From positions 62,001 to 126,000 of the forward strand of contig NC_018392.1 of assembly GCF_000208865.1 (NCBI RefSeq): DNA of 64,000 nucleotides, in the 5' to 3' direction. A program made the translations under genes and the position numbers. Each line of letters begins with the position of its first letter. The first letter of the stretch is position 1. Positions 33,140 through 45,433 of this stretch are shown here, piece after piece. The notes under the pieces were generated by a model. The model worked only from the letters and a program-made list of their open reading frames with translations, was not told the DNA's origin and searched no databases. Origin of the DNA: Neospora caninum Liverpool (lineage: Eukaryota; Apicomplexa; Conoidasida; Eucoccidiorida; Sarcocystidae).

Positions 33140-35376
33140 TGGTCCTTGGTGTAACAGGGTCACCCGGTCGTCGCCGGGCGCCCCCCTGGTTTGAAAAAGA
33201 TCTCGGCTTCGTTTTTCCTACTCTTCCCCAGTTTTCCATAATCACTTTTGCTGAGCGAAAGTTTTTGTAACAAAACAATAGACATGCAAGTTAAAACTAA
33301 CCGATAACCTTCCCTGGTGGTCCTTCCGTTGCTGCGACGAGGGCCTGGTTGTCGGACGGTGACCACATGACTCTTTGCAAACACGCGTTTGCTTCCCCTG
33401 TCAGTTCCGTCGCTTGGGTATAGGCACTTGCGGACCGAAAAGCTCTGTCTTGGGCGTTTGGACTAAACTGAAGAGCTACTGAGCTGACACAGACTTCTTC
33501 GAAAAGAAGCAAAACTGAACTATGTTCGGAGCTGTCCTCGCTATGCAACTCTTGGGACGCCTGCCCAACCAGGTGTTGGCAGAAATGTCCCTGAGGAGTT
33601 ACCTGTTTGTAAAAGGATAAGATTGGATGCAGTGTAAAAGCACCTCACATTTGATGCACGTTGAAAAGTGCTAGATCACTGACGCGCAAGCTGGGTTTCG
33701 GCAACACACCGCCGACGTCGTTGTAGAACCTACAGTAGGCAGAATTCTCCTACAGGCTACATTCCTGAACGGAAACCGTTAGCCTCGGCTTGTGTTTTGC
33801 TCGGGAAATTCCGCGTTTGAAAACCGCAAAAATAACAGCGTATTGCAGCTGATGCTTCCCGTCTCGAACTACCGTATTAAAGGCAGAACCCTATGCACGT
33901 CTGATGGTGGCATGACATCCATACCAGTGAGGACGCTTCGCGGCTAATGTGCCACCTGCTCTGCACAAACGTAGTCACGTAGTTGACCCACCTCGCAGGG
34001 CTGTGTCAAACCACCGTATGGTACCACAGGTGGTTGACTGCCTCTTGTGACTTTGTGTGAGAGAAACAGGAAGCAGAAATGACTGTGTGGTCGCTGTATT
34101 TTCCTCTGGTTCCGCCATCTTGCTTTCGTCGATAGAAATAGCTCCAGGGAGTATCTTCTATCCAACCTCGACTATGCAGGTAAGCCAAACAGGCCACTCA
34201 AACTGCAAGCGACCTACCTCGCCTGGCGGAGCCAGCACGGCCTTCCGCTCGATTCTTGAGAGGGTGCGAGCGTGAGAACAGCATGTAGAAACTAACGAAT
34301 TCAGGCACAGCATTCAGCTCAGGCACGAGGCCCCCAAATTCTGTCCCCCCACCCCTTTAGCACGAGTGTTGCAATGCTTACAGCTGAAAGCGAAAGAAAC
34401 AAGGAGAGGCATCGCTTGGGGACTACCACCTCACCGAAAAAAGGCGTGTTGGTTTTTCTTGTGTTGTATCTGAACCGTCGTATGCTATAGTGTGATCGAC
34501 CCCCCGCACCCGATAACGGGGTACATCGATGATCAGGAACTACCTCTCTCGATGTAATTGACACATCGACTGGTTTTCCAACTCTTGCTGATGAGTCCTC
34601 GCGACGACCCACGCCTAGCGTAGAGGAAAGGACGTAGCTAGGTCGCGTTCGTAAACGTGAGTGAACTACAGCGAACTCGTTACTTAATTTTGTGTTTGGT
34701 AATCCATTTGGGCCTAGAGATGCAAGCGCTCGCTCTCAGCCCAACAGCAGCCAGTACGCAGAAACTAGCCGTTCATCCCCACGACTCGAGTCGCAGCGAA
34801 GCTTACGCCCAAGATGTGTTTGATTTCGTGAGTAGATGCGACGGGAGGACTCGGTGCAAGTTCTGTTTTCCGATAGCCCTGTGAGAATTGAACCTTCTGT
34901 TACTTGATCCACGCTATCCGGCCCACAAACAACCGGAAACAGCTAACTCCGTGTCGATAGCAGACCTGAAAACCACCCGACTACGTCGCGTATACATTGT
35001 ATCATGCGGCCCAACGCGTTACGGAGAGTGATCTCGGCTTGCTGCGCACACACGCACGCTTGCACTTTGATGCGATCTTTCATTTAGAATCCTAACTCCT
35101 TTGTGACTCGGGTCAGGCCGTGGAACCTTTGTTCCCAGCCTTAAAATTCTTTTCGGAAACGCGAGACCGCTCGTCTCTTTTGTTCCGTTACCACATGATG
35201 CGGGTGCTAGTGTTCCCGGCCGTGGCTCGGTGATGTTTTGTTGTGGCCTGACTAGCCTCCTATTTTGAAATTGTGTTGTATACGTCGGATTCCTGAATTT
35301 CACAGTAGAGGGAAATTTGGGCTATTTTTCTCTCCATCGAGCAGACACCTGCAACTTCCCTCTCAGTCACTCGAAA
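33140..35376. other. Spacer between the two paralogous membrane-protein genes
   Basis: About 2.2 kb with no supported gene. A frame at 34657-34884 has a signal-peptide-like start but begins with GTG and has no splice partner. The upstream 300 bases of the two genes are not obviously alike, so the duplication does not seem to include the promoter, or it is old. Confidence 0.45.
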
Positions 35377-36477
35377 ATGGCGCGTTGCAAACCCGAGGGC
35401 GGGTACGAGAATCCGGCCATAGGCCTTTGGGCTGTCGGATGCACCATGCAGATCGTGTCTTCGTTGATCCTTTTTATCTTAGCGTCTGCACTAACTGTGA
35501 CAAAGGACATGGCTGGCGCAGCAGCGAAGCCAGAAGTAACGCTGATGGAGACGACTGTGTTTATGGGTCTCGGTGCCGCGGAGCTGGTAACGACCCTTCA
35601 TCTGATGGTAGTCGTAATAATGGGGTACTTTGTTTCGAAGTGGTTTCTCGTCTTGTCTGCGTTTGTCGGCTTCCTTGTTGAGGCTGCTGCAATAGCTAGT
35701 TCCATCATCTGTGGCATAATTTTGACAGAAGTGGCAAATAAACAAGCGGAAGCCCTCGACTACGTGCGCGCCGGTGGAACTGCAACGCCTGTTCCAGTTC
35801 TTGACTACTCTGGTGAATTTGGTACGGCCTACCAAGGAATGATTGTTGCTGTTGGTGTTCTAAGCCTCGCATCTCTTGTTCCGTTGTCACGGGCTCAGTC
35901 GATGACCCCGAACACACGCGCCATGGAGGCCATGGTTTTCGTGTTCGGTATGACTCTATGTTCGCTTGCAGCATGCGTATTTCTTCTTCAGAGCCAGGCA
36001 ATGGCATCCGTGAGGACTCTTGGAATTCTTTGGCTCGTTGCTTCCGTTGTTGCTCTGACGTTCGTCTCTATGCAGAAGGCCTGCTTGCCTCGGATCATGT
36101 CCATTCTTCTCGCAGTTGTGTGTGTGCTCATCAGCGTCTACGCCATTGCATCAGCATTTGTGTGCGCGCATGAGTTTCTGAAGCAGAAGAAGCTTTCCGT
36201 CACGGCCTCAGGGATATCACCGTCTCAGATATCGAAATGGATTCAGAGCCTCTCGGACGACGACTACGCAACCCTCTTGCGGGGCTATTCAACTTTGGAC
36301 GGTGTGTATTTCGTTATTGTGTCATGCATAAGTGGTGCCACTGTTATCTTTATTCTTGCTGGGGCCATGGCAGCGTTACGAAGCATCTGTGGACCGTCGA
36401 GGGCAGAAAAGATCATGTCTAGGGAAAGTGCGGAAGAAGCGATTGAGGCCCGGGAAGAGCACACTCCGAATCCGTGA
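35377..36477 (+). CDS. Tandem polytopic membrane protein, copy 2 (intronless, unrecognised family)
   Basis: A single exon encodes 366 residues from an ATG in AAAATGG context. It is a clear paralogue of the gene at 32090. The N-terminus is M-A-R-C-K-P-E-G-G, then E-N-P-A and a shared W-A. The last extramembrane loop reads L-S-D-D-D-Y-A-T-L with a following L-D-G-V-Y. After the last span comes R-S-I-C-G-P-S-R. About eight spans are present in matching order. Between the landmarks the identity is low, so divergence is old or fast. The C-terminus is polar and Glu-rich (about ten charged residues) and slightly longer than in copy 1. Both genes point the same way, are 2.2 kb apart and lack introns, unlike the other genes in the window. 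Function is unknown. Confidence 0.88.
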   Translation: MARCKPEGGYENPAIGLWAVGCTMQIVSSLILFILASALTVTKDMAGAAAKPEVTLMETTVFMGLGAAELVTTLHLMVVVIMGYFVSKWFLVLSAFVGFLVEAAAIASSIICGIILTEVANKQAEALDYVRAGGTATPVPVLDYSGEFGTAYQGMIVAVGVLSLASLVPLSRAQSMTPNTRAMEAMVFVFGMTLCSLAACVFLLQSQAMASVRTLGILWLVASVVALTFVSMQKACLPRIMSILLAVVCVLISVYAIASAFVCAHEFLKQKKLSVTASGISPSQISKWIQSLSDDDYATLLRGYSTLDGVYFVIVSCISGATVIFILAGAMAALRSICGPSRAEKIMSRESAEEAIEAREEHTPNP

Positions 36478-39400
36478 CACTTGATGTGCGATCTGTTGAA
36501 GCGTAGACTAGGGTGTGGCTGTTGATTGGTGGTAGTACGTGACTTCCGCGGACTTTGCACGATTGATAACGGTTCCGACCATGACGTGTCTTTTCCGGCT
36601 AGTGGATACAGAGTCTTTCGTTTCTGAATAATGGTCCATTGTTGTATGTGCTGTTGACAGCGTTTTCTTTGTAGTCCACCTTGCCCGTTTCTCGGCCTGC
36701 AGCCCATCCAAGGATGACAATCCGAAATCCTTGTCTTGGCGTTAAATTTTTGGGAGATAGCAAGCACATGGTGTCGGATCAGTCGCGTGGGTTCAGCCCA
36801 CTTTGTCATCGTGCTTTTCTTATCAGTCGACTGTAGCAGTGAGATGGCCGCGGCCATATTCAAAGCTGGATTGCCAGCCTTGAATGGCATACGCACAAAG
36901 GACTCAGTATCCGATATCATGAGTACACACACAGCGATGTTAAATCACTTCTCGGGATGTCTATGGATAGGCGTCGCCCACCCGTTCCTGACAGATGATT
37001 TGATCTCTAGTTAGGACAACATCCATTTGCTCGTCTTGCTGCGCATGTGGACACACCGAAGTTTTTCAAGAACATTGGTATAAACTTTATGCCGTCACAG
37101 CCTGACACCTGTCACCGCAGTAACTGAAATAACTAAAGGTAGCGCCACTCCACTGACGTTGCTTGCTCCATTAGAGCAGTACCAGCTGGGAGAACAACCC
37201 TCGTCTGAGTACTATGAGAGTGACGCAGTTAGACCAAAGACAATCATTTCGCTTTCTCAACCGTGAACGATAATCAGAGCTCCTCAGGAAATGACCGACA
37301 CACCGAGCAGGACTTTCTGGTCGTGCGACAGTATCGCAGGGAAGGACTTTCGGCACGAATAGATGAAAACGCAGCGGCTCTGGCCATAACCAATGGCGGT
37401 CTGGAAGATTGTGCACAGAATTTACACGCGTGTACCGAGAAACTGAAAAAGAGTCCGGCGGCGTACTGTTCTTTATGTCCGGTCGTCACCAAGGGTCAAT
37501 CACAACTCGGTTGCTCCACTGCGTTCAGTGAGCAGATACGACCGCTCCCTATTACGAACGCGGTGCCCGTCCATCAGCGTAGCTACAGCCCTACATAAGA
37601 TCGGCAGGTGATCGGCGTCAAACAGCGTCTCAGCTGTTTGAGAAAATTAGAAGCGGTGGATGTGAAGCCGAATAGAGGACAGAACACCGGGAGGTGAATT
37701 GGAGAACGGTTCGACCAGTTGAGAGGCAAAACGCGAGAGCCTCCAAGTGTAAGGGAGCCCTGGCCTTCACATTGGGATAAACGACTGCTACGGCCAGGCG
37801 AATATTCTTCTGTTCCCTGTTTGGGGAAGAAGAGATTCTCTCTAACGCCTTTTCAGCCGGCGGGAGGTTCGGGCCGTTCTGCCGGCGGGAGGTTCGGGCC
37901 GTTCTGCCGGCGGGAGGTTCGGGCCGTTCTGCCGGCGACCGGTTGCGTACCCCGTCCTCCTCACGACCCGACCTCTTACTTTTGCTCCTGTTGTGCCCAC
38001 ACACTTTTCCGCCTTTTTTGACGTGCTTTCTGTGCCACATGATCTTCCCGAGCATCTGAAGAGGCGCTGGCCTCGCGTGCTGGACGACTTCGGTGTGGCG
38101 TCTTACGCTGCTGTCACCACAAGCCCGGCCAGGCGTTTACACCACGTTGCAACACAGTCGGTTTCCAGGAACAAGGTTATACCAGGATTTCACCCCTTCA
38201 AAAGAAGGTGCCACATCTCGAAATTGCCACTAAATGCCCCATCTCATGGGAACTCGCGTCACTGTTCCCCTGGCTGTCCACTCTCGCATTGGTCTCCCCG
38301 TCTTTGGAAATGAAACGAACCGTATCACTGGAACGCATTCAATTCTCGTGTACCCCTCCGGCTACGCGACAGTCCGCCTCCTCGCTGGTCATTTCTCTTT
38401 GCCACGTTGTTTCTTTTAATGAACCATAGGCTCTTCCTTCCCTTTCGAATGCACCCCTCGCGATCGCGTTGTCTAGCGCGTAAGGTTTCGCGACGGGGTA
38501 ACCAGCTGCGGCTGTATGTAGCCTTTTTGTCTTGCGCGCGCAGTATCGCCCAACCCGAGCGCGACAGCGCATGTTCTGATTCTTCCGAAACTGTGGAATT
38601 TCCGCGTTTTTGACGGATTCTCCGTCAACTCTTTTCTTTGCCAATCGACCCGTCCACGGAAAGTGCTGGCGTTTCCCTTACCGCCGAGAACCCGACGTGG
38701 ACCGGGCCGTCCGCCGGACCGGATAACGGCCAGCCCCGCCGTCACCGCGTTTCCTCGCGTTTCGCGCGGCAAACTGACTCGCTCAAAATCTGGCCCTTCT
38801 TGTCTTCCGCGCACTTTATACGAGAGTCGTGGGCCTGGATCGGCTCACTTTTCCAGACAAAAGAAGTCTAGCGTTCGCCTCGTTGCTCGGTGCCGCAACG
38901 GTTCGATGTCTACCAGTGTGGACTCCTCGCCCCAGCGCAGGAGCTAGTTACCTCGCGTTTTGAACTGCTTTGTCTTGCCGCTGTCTGAGATTCTCCCTCG
39001 ATTGACTCACGCAGTACCGGACTCTCGGCGCCTCGCCAACACAGCCAAAGGCCGAAAGACGCGATCCCGCGCACAAATCCGGAAGCTTTTTCACCGCGGA
39101 CGAAACGTCTCTGCTGTTCACATGTCCAGGTGCATCGACTTCTAGAGACATATCTCTCCACATAAGGAGGTTGTGCGCGAGTGTGTCAATGGTATATCTT
39201 CGACATTTATGCATACTCTCTGTTGGCGAGCATCCGATTCTTTTCCAAACAACAGACCAGTGGCGTCAACTGGCCAGGCCTTTTCGCCTGTGTGGTTGCC
39301 ACGCCCCGAGTTTCGGGGGAACTCGCCTTCGCCCGCGCCGACTCTCCCTCTCGCGCGGTCTCTCTCATGGTTTCTGGACGCGCACTGAGCACGCCCCTCG

Positions 39401-39619
39401 GTTTTGCGCGCCTGAAGACTCTCAATGTCTCCTCTTCGCGAAGCCTCTCCTCGCGCGCACACGAGAATGGCGTGCCTAGATGAGGACAGCAACAAAACCT
39501 CGAACTAACCGCCCGCCGTCGACACCACTCTCTCGGCCACCCCTGCGGAATTCCTTCTCCCCCGTCGCCTTTGTTTCCTGTTTCCCTCGCCTCTCTTCCC
39601 TTGGTGTCCTGTCGGCGAC
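36478..39619. other. Spacer between the membrane-protein pair and the large unrecognised gene
   Basis: No supported gene. The frame 37263-37598 opens with GTG and has no family resemblance. A 25-bp tandem repeat lies at 37856-37937. From about 37700 rightward the GC-rich, CT-biased style of the rest of the window returns. The last few hundred bases are probably the promoter and CT-rich 5' leader of the gene at 39620. Confidence 0.5.
37856..37937 (+). repeat. 25-bp tandem repeat, 3.3 copies
   Basis: Three exact copies of a 25-bp GC-rich unit (GCCGGCGGGA, GGTTCGGGCC, GTTCT) at 37856-37880, 37881-37905 and 37906-37930 are followed by seven more bases of the unit. GCCGGC at each unit start is a palindrome. 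Confidence 0.95.
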
Positions 39620-42600
39620 ATGCTGCCTTCTTCCGCTTCGCCAGCTGCTTCTTCAGCGGCAATTCTTCCCTCCACCTTTTCCGGTCTTCGCCCACACGCA
39701 GCAGAGAGCCCTACTTCCGCCCTCGCGATTTCCCACCCCGACGCCGCTCGCCCCTGCCGCGCACTCCTTCTGCCCGAACCTGCTTCCCTGTCGCCTCCTT
39801 CTTCACGTTCCCCTTCCTCGCTCTCTTCTGCTCGACTCGCGCGCGCGCCGGACCACCTTGCCATCGGCGCCAAAGATCCTCGGACACGCAGGCCTCTTCA
39901 GGCTGCGTATTCGACATCGGCCCTCACGCCTGCAGTCTCCCTCAGGCTCGAGAGCAGCGGCGCGACGCGCCTTGTTAAGACACCTCAGAGGCATCCTGGC
40001 TGTCTGCCGAGCGCAGGGAGAGAAGAGGGCCTCCGAATCGAAGACCACGACACTCCCTCTCTTTCCACTGAGAGAGACGGGAGCGCCGGCGGAGATAAAT
40101 TGCAAGGCAAGACAGGAGAGACCGCTGGAGTCGCAGAAGCCACCCTGCGGGGAAAAACCGGGACGTCTTCCGCGCTGGAAACCCCCCTCCGAGGCGCTTC
40201 GCTTTCCTCGTCGCGTTCTGCGTCGTCTCTTGTTTCTCCTTCTCTTTTGTCTTCTCGGTCTTCCGCGTCTCTCCTGACTTCGTCTCTCGCCTCCTCGCTT
40301 CTTTCCTCCGCACCTGCTTCGTCCTTGTCTCTGTCCGTGGACAAACGCGCGGGAAGCAAGCTGACGCAGTCTTGGGGCTCGGGGAATCCTGGCGAGAAAG
40401 GCCACATCCTCGATGCTCTCGCCGGCTCGCCTGCTGCCAACCGACAAAGTCGGTTGGATCGAGACGCACCCGCAGTCGACGAGGGAACGGGAAGCAAGCA
40501 GACCACGCCGACCCCGCATGCATCTGTCAAGGCCCAAATGCCTGCGGCACGAGAAACCAGCGTCGCCGAGGCGCTGAGGCAGGGAAAGACTGCCGAGGAA
40601 GCACGAACGGGAACGGCCAAGACGCGAGACGAGGCGCAGCAGGAAAGCCGCGAGGAGAGGAAAGACCGACTCAAGGAAGAAATCTTGCAGCTATGCCAGC
40701 GACTGATGCACTCCAACACCCCCAGCAAAATCGAGAAGCAGGCTGAAGGCGCTGCACAGACTACTGCTTCCCCACGACGAGAAGGACAGAGAGGGGACGA
40801 GAGAGAAGGAAAGAGAGAATCAGACAGAGACGAGGAGAGGACTGAAACGCAGGGGTGCCGGACGAACTTTGAGTCGTCCGTGTCTCCGCCGCGCTTGCCG
40901 TCTTCGGTGTCTGCTCTTTCGTTTGAGACAGGCAGCCCGTTGTCGACTACACAGACTCTTGCCACGTCTCTTGCTTCGCGCTCTTCTGTTTCGTGTGGCA
41001 AGGACCGTGCGGGTTTTCGGAAGAACCACGGCTTTTCGTTGTGTTCGCTGTCGACGCTTTCCTCGTTTGAGCTGTCCGACGTCTTTGCTTCGCCGCCCAA
41101 ACACGGCAGCGGCGCACCTCCGTCGCTTCCGGGCTGCTCTCCGGCTCCTCAAAAAGCGGAGGAAATCGAGCCGGGCGACGCAGAGGCAGAAAGCCAAAGC
41201 ACGCCCATCCACGATACACCCGAGGCGAACGATGCGCAATCTGTTCAACCAAGCTGCGCGCTGCTAGACCCGCGGAACTCTTCCACGTCTGATTCTTTCA
41301 AAAACACGACACCCACTTCTTCCTCTTCTTCCTCTTCTTCCTCTCATTCGTTTCCTTTTCCTGTTTCCTCTGGCGTGAACGCGAGGCCTCTTTCCAGGTC
41401 TTGGTCCTCTGTCGGTTCTTTTTCTCTGCGGCCACCGGGAGAACCCCCCCGACGTCCGTCGACTGCTGCGCATGCATCGGCGTTCCAGAGGACGAATCGT
41501 CTCCCCGCGCAGGCGATCCTTCCTCCCTTCCCTTCCCTGCCTTCGGCGTGCCCAGCGTCGCCGCCTCCAAATCTGCTTCGCCTCCGAGAAGTTCAAGTCG
41601 CCGGCATTTGCAGCCAACTCGCTCAAAAGGCCACGAACGCGCGCGTGTCTCCGGCCGCTATCGACCAGGACTATGCTGGGTGGCTGAGACTGCCTTCCTT
41701 TTCCTCTTCTCTCGCGTCTTCTGTGCGTGGAGAGCAGGGAGAGAAGACGGAAGGCGCGTGCAAGGGCAAAGAGCGCCTGTCTGTTTCGCGTGCAGGATCT
41801 TCCGAGAGCGCAGCGAAGCGTTCGCTGCCGTCGATGGAGGAGGAGGTGTACGTGTCTCGCCACACCCTCACGCAGTCTTGTGCAACGCAGCTTTCCATGC
41901 TCCGCGACCAGACAGGCCAACGTGTGAACATTCAAGCGCAGCTGATGGAGCAGATCGTCGCGGGGGCGATGCCGCGACAAGTTTTTGAACACTTCTTCGG
42001 ACAGGGCGTCCCGGTAGAAGCCAGCGTTTCGCGATTTCTCGAAAAACGACGCATGCAAAACACCACCCGACGCGTCAAAGAACACCTCGAGGTTCGTAAC
42101 CCAAACACTCTACAAAAAGCTATCCACGTATCGACATACAGATGCCTGTATATATACATATATTTATACGCGAATATATCTCTCCTGCTTATACCTGTGT
42201 AAAAAACACTGATGCATCTATCCTTTTGCGAAAACGTATGTTCTGCGCGAGACCTGGACTCTATACGTAGACCAAATGCCTGTCGACACACGCCACACCG
42301 TGCTTCTCAGCTGCCTTTCTCCCGCTTCTTCGGCTCTCACTATGCTCCTGTGTCTCTGTCCCTGCCTGCATTTTGTGGTGGTTGTGTGCATGCACCGAGA
42401 GGTTTGGAGTTGCCTCGTGGTTCGTTTCCCATTTCCACTTGCCGTTCTCTCCCTTTTTTTCGTGCAGAAGAAAGTCCCGGAGTTTTTTGCGTCGAAAGGC
42501 GTGCCGCTCGGGACGTGCTCGCCGTGCGCGCTCTTTCGGGCAGCGTTTTGCTACTTGGCGCAGATTTCCAACGCTGCGGCGCGTAAGGGACAGAACCGCC

Positions 42601-45433
42601 GTCGCTCCGCGGAGACGGCTCTACCGACTCCCGTGCTGCCATCTTCTTCTTCTTCTGAATCCTTCGCGTCGCTCTTCACCTCGGCCTCTTTCGCGACGTA
42701 TCTCTCGCAGTCCGCTCTCTGCGACGCTCTCGAGAAGCTGCAGTGGTGGCCGAAAGAGGTGAACGACTTCGACAAGAAAGAGGTGTTGCTTTCGCTCGCT
42801 CTCGCGGACGAGTGCGCGCACGGGAAGGCTGCTCTGGCGCGCGACCGGCTGCTTCCCCAGGGCGTCACGGAGCGCGGGTGGATCCTCGGATTCCTCACGC
42901 TGCCTTTCAATCTCCCAGACTGGCCCGTAAGCGGGAGGGGCGAAATCGCGGGGGAAAGAAGGGAAAGAGAAGCAGCGAGAGACAAACATGCACGGACACT
43001 TGGCAAAGAGAAGGGTGCTTTGCGACGGGGAGACGCAAGAAAGGAACGGACGAAGGCCGGAGAACGCGGAAAGAGAAGAAAGAACCAGTGGCACTCTCGC
43101 CTCGTTTTCGCCAGAGAGAAGAACGCTCATCGCTCCGACAAAGACGGCAACAAACGCGACCGGCGACGGGGGGGGGGGGGGAGGGGTGGGCCGTCGGCGA
43201 GACGCGACGAACACGTAACACGTCTTTCCCGTCTCTCCTTTCTCACGAGACATCCCCGTTCAACGACGTCGTCGATCTCAAGGTTCCGTTCTCTTCTTTC
43301 CCTTCTTCACCTCTTCACGTCGTTCTTTCGACTTCCTTGGTGTCTTTCTCGTTTCTCCTCCAGGTGACTCTGGACCTGCTTCCTGCAGATCCAGGCCGCA
43401 GCTCGGCCTTGCCTTTCCTTTCCGCCGTCGCGTCTCCTGCCTCTTCTCGCCTCCGGTGTACGCCCTACCTGCTTGTGCATGCGCCGAAGGACTGTGCTCG
43501 CCTCGACGCGACGTGCTTTTGCGGATTTCTACACCTCTGTCGGGTGGCGCTCCTCATTTGCTCGGCGTTCGGCGAGAAAGTTTCCGAGCACTTTCCTTCG
43601 CTTTTGCGGCGTCTCTCTGAGAAAGGCGAGTCTCCGGAGTCGGGACCGGAGACGGATCGGAAACTTGCGACGCCTCACAAAGCGACGCTCCGCGAGGAAG
43701 AACGCGGCGGCGAGACGGAGAAGAAGCTGCTGCCGTGTCCGTTGGAAGTCTCTGCGTACGCGCTGTCGGAGTTGACGCTCGTGGGGCCGCGAAGAGAGAA
43801 GGAGGTGCGGGGGAGGCTGAGTTCCCGAGACAAGGAGGAGAAGAAGAAGTCCAAACAGGCGATGGGAGGCGCACCGCGGCATGCAGACGCCGGCGCACAG
43901 GAAGAGAGCAAGGCCAGCAAACGGAAAAGATGCAAAATCCCAGCGTGGCATTTGTGCCAGGTGAGCGGTTTGGGAAAGAGAGACGCGAAGGACAAACACC
44001 GCGACGAGAAACGTCGTTTCACAGCTCATTCGTCTGTGTGGCGGGCGAGACGGAAAGCGAAAAGAAACGAAGGGTTTGTGTACATACGCACCAGATGAGG
44101 TGCGCTTTTGCGAGAGATAGCACGTGAAAATCGATCGCACGGCGAAGAACAAACCGTGTGAGTCTGGGGCGCTTCTCGCTCTTTTTTAAATGCTCGGAGT
44201 CGAAACGGCTCTCTCTTGAAGAAGGGGAAGACCGTTTTTGGGGCGCGCGTGTTTCCCTTTTCTTTCCCGTTTTGAGCTGCAAAACTCCCCCGGGACATTT
44301 TCCTCTCTCGTCTCACCTCCATGCTTGCAAACGCGCGCCCTCTCCGCGGCGTCAGAAAAAAACCGCCTGATTTTTGAATCCCACCGAGAAAGGCAGGTTC
44401 CGTTTTTCTCCGCGTGTCCTTTCCTCTCCAGGATGTGCTCCTCAGCCGTCTCGTCTCCCTCGAGGAGTTGCAAGTGAGTTTGGAATTGCTGTGCCCTGCC
44501 TCGTGGGTTGTTGCGGCGCTTCACTTTGTGGTGGGCGTCGCTTCGCGCTCTCTTTCACCAGCTGAATGGCTGGCCCTCCTTCATCCGTGCTCGCCCCTCG
44601 CGGCTCCTCTGGAAATCGAAGAACTCGTCACGCGCTTCGATCTCAAACACCCTCTCCCTTCCTTCGCTTCGTCCTCCACTTCGTCCTCTTCTCCCTCCTT
44701 CATCAAAACCAACTTCCTCTCCTTCTTCTCTCTCGCGTCGCGCTCTTCCTCGTCTTTTTCGGGAGATTCGCGAGTCTGCTGGTCGTGTGGAGAGAAGGGA
44801 GTCGCGGACGAAGAGAGGCCGAAGACGACTGAGGACGGCCTGCCTGCAGGAGAGAAGAAACCTGTCTCTGCGCCTCGTCGAGACTCGGGCACCGAGCGCA
44901 GTGCGGACACGCAGAGTCGCCTAGGTTTGCAGTGGCTGTCCTTCGAGAAGGGAAAAGGCGAGAAGAACAACTCAAGGAAACGCGGAACGCGCTTTTCGCT
45001 CCCTGCGTTTGCGAGGGCGGAGGACGACTCCGCGCAGAACCGAGAAGCTGAGCGCGCAAAAGACGATGCAGAGCTCGGCAAACTGTCGGCGGCACTGCCG
45101 TTCTTCTCGCTGCTCTCCGAGGAAGACCAGGCAGTCCTCCTCGAGAAGGAGAAAGTGTACAGACAAACGCGCCGCTGGCTCGGCGCCTTCCTCGCCGAAT
45201 GCGCGAACTCGGAAACCACTCGGAAAGCTCTCGACCGCCTCGCCGTCGCAGCAGTCAGCGCCTCCGCCATCGAACCTGGAATGCCGCACGGGGGCGGCCC
45301 CGCTCTCCTGCCTCTCGTCACCGCCGGCGGATCTTGTTGCTTCGACGTGTACGCGCTCCAAGCTTGCGCCAAAGTCTTCTTCGCTGTAGTCACCAAATGC
45401 AATCTCTTCTCGCTCCTACACGACCTCCTTTGA
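39620..45433 (+). CDS. Large unrecognised protein, 1,509 residues
   Basis: Four exons, all phase 0, join cleanly: 39620-42091, 42468-42926, 43364-43960 and 44432-45433. The first 650 or so residues are low complexity, rich in Ser, Ala, Pro, Arg and Glu, with runs of serine (for instance near residues 560-575). A more ordered region begins near residue 670 (L-R-E-V-Q-V-A-G-I-C) and continues through exons 2 to 4. It is broken by charged inserts, including a Lys/Arg-rich patch ending exon 3 and a Ser-rich patch early in exon 4. The C-terminal 170 residues look helical and end in a hydrophobic L-F-S-L-L-H-D-L-L. No signal peptide or membrane span is clear. I cannot name a family; it may be restricted to coccidia, or be a divergent helical-repeat scaffold. 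It converges on the NOMO gene. Confidence 0.8.
43168..43190 (+). repeat. Poly-G run in intron 2 of the large unrecognised gene
   Basis: Fourteen consecutive G residues are followed by A, four G, T and three G on the sense strand, inside the intron 42927-43363. This is a G-quadruplex candidate and a likely length-variable site. Confidence 0.75.

Noticed and set aside
34657..34884. Short frame with signal-peptide-like start between the tandem membrane genes
   Set aside because: It begins with GTG, is only 75 codons and has no splice partner. I could not support it as a gene.
37263..37598. 111-codon frame after the tandem pair
   Set aside because: GTG start, no family resemblance, and not a remnant of the membrane-protein family.
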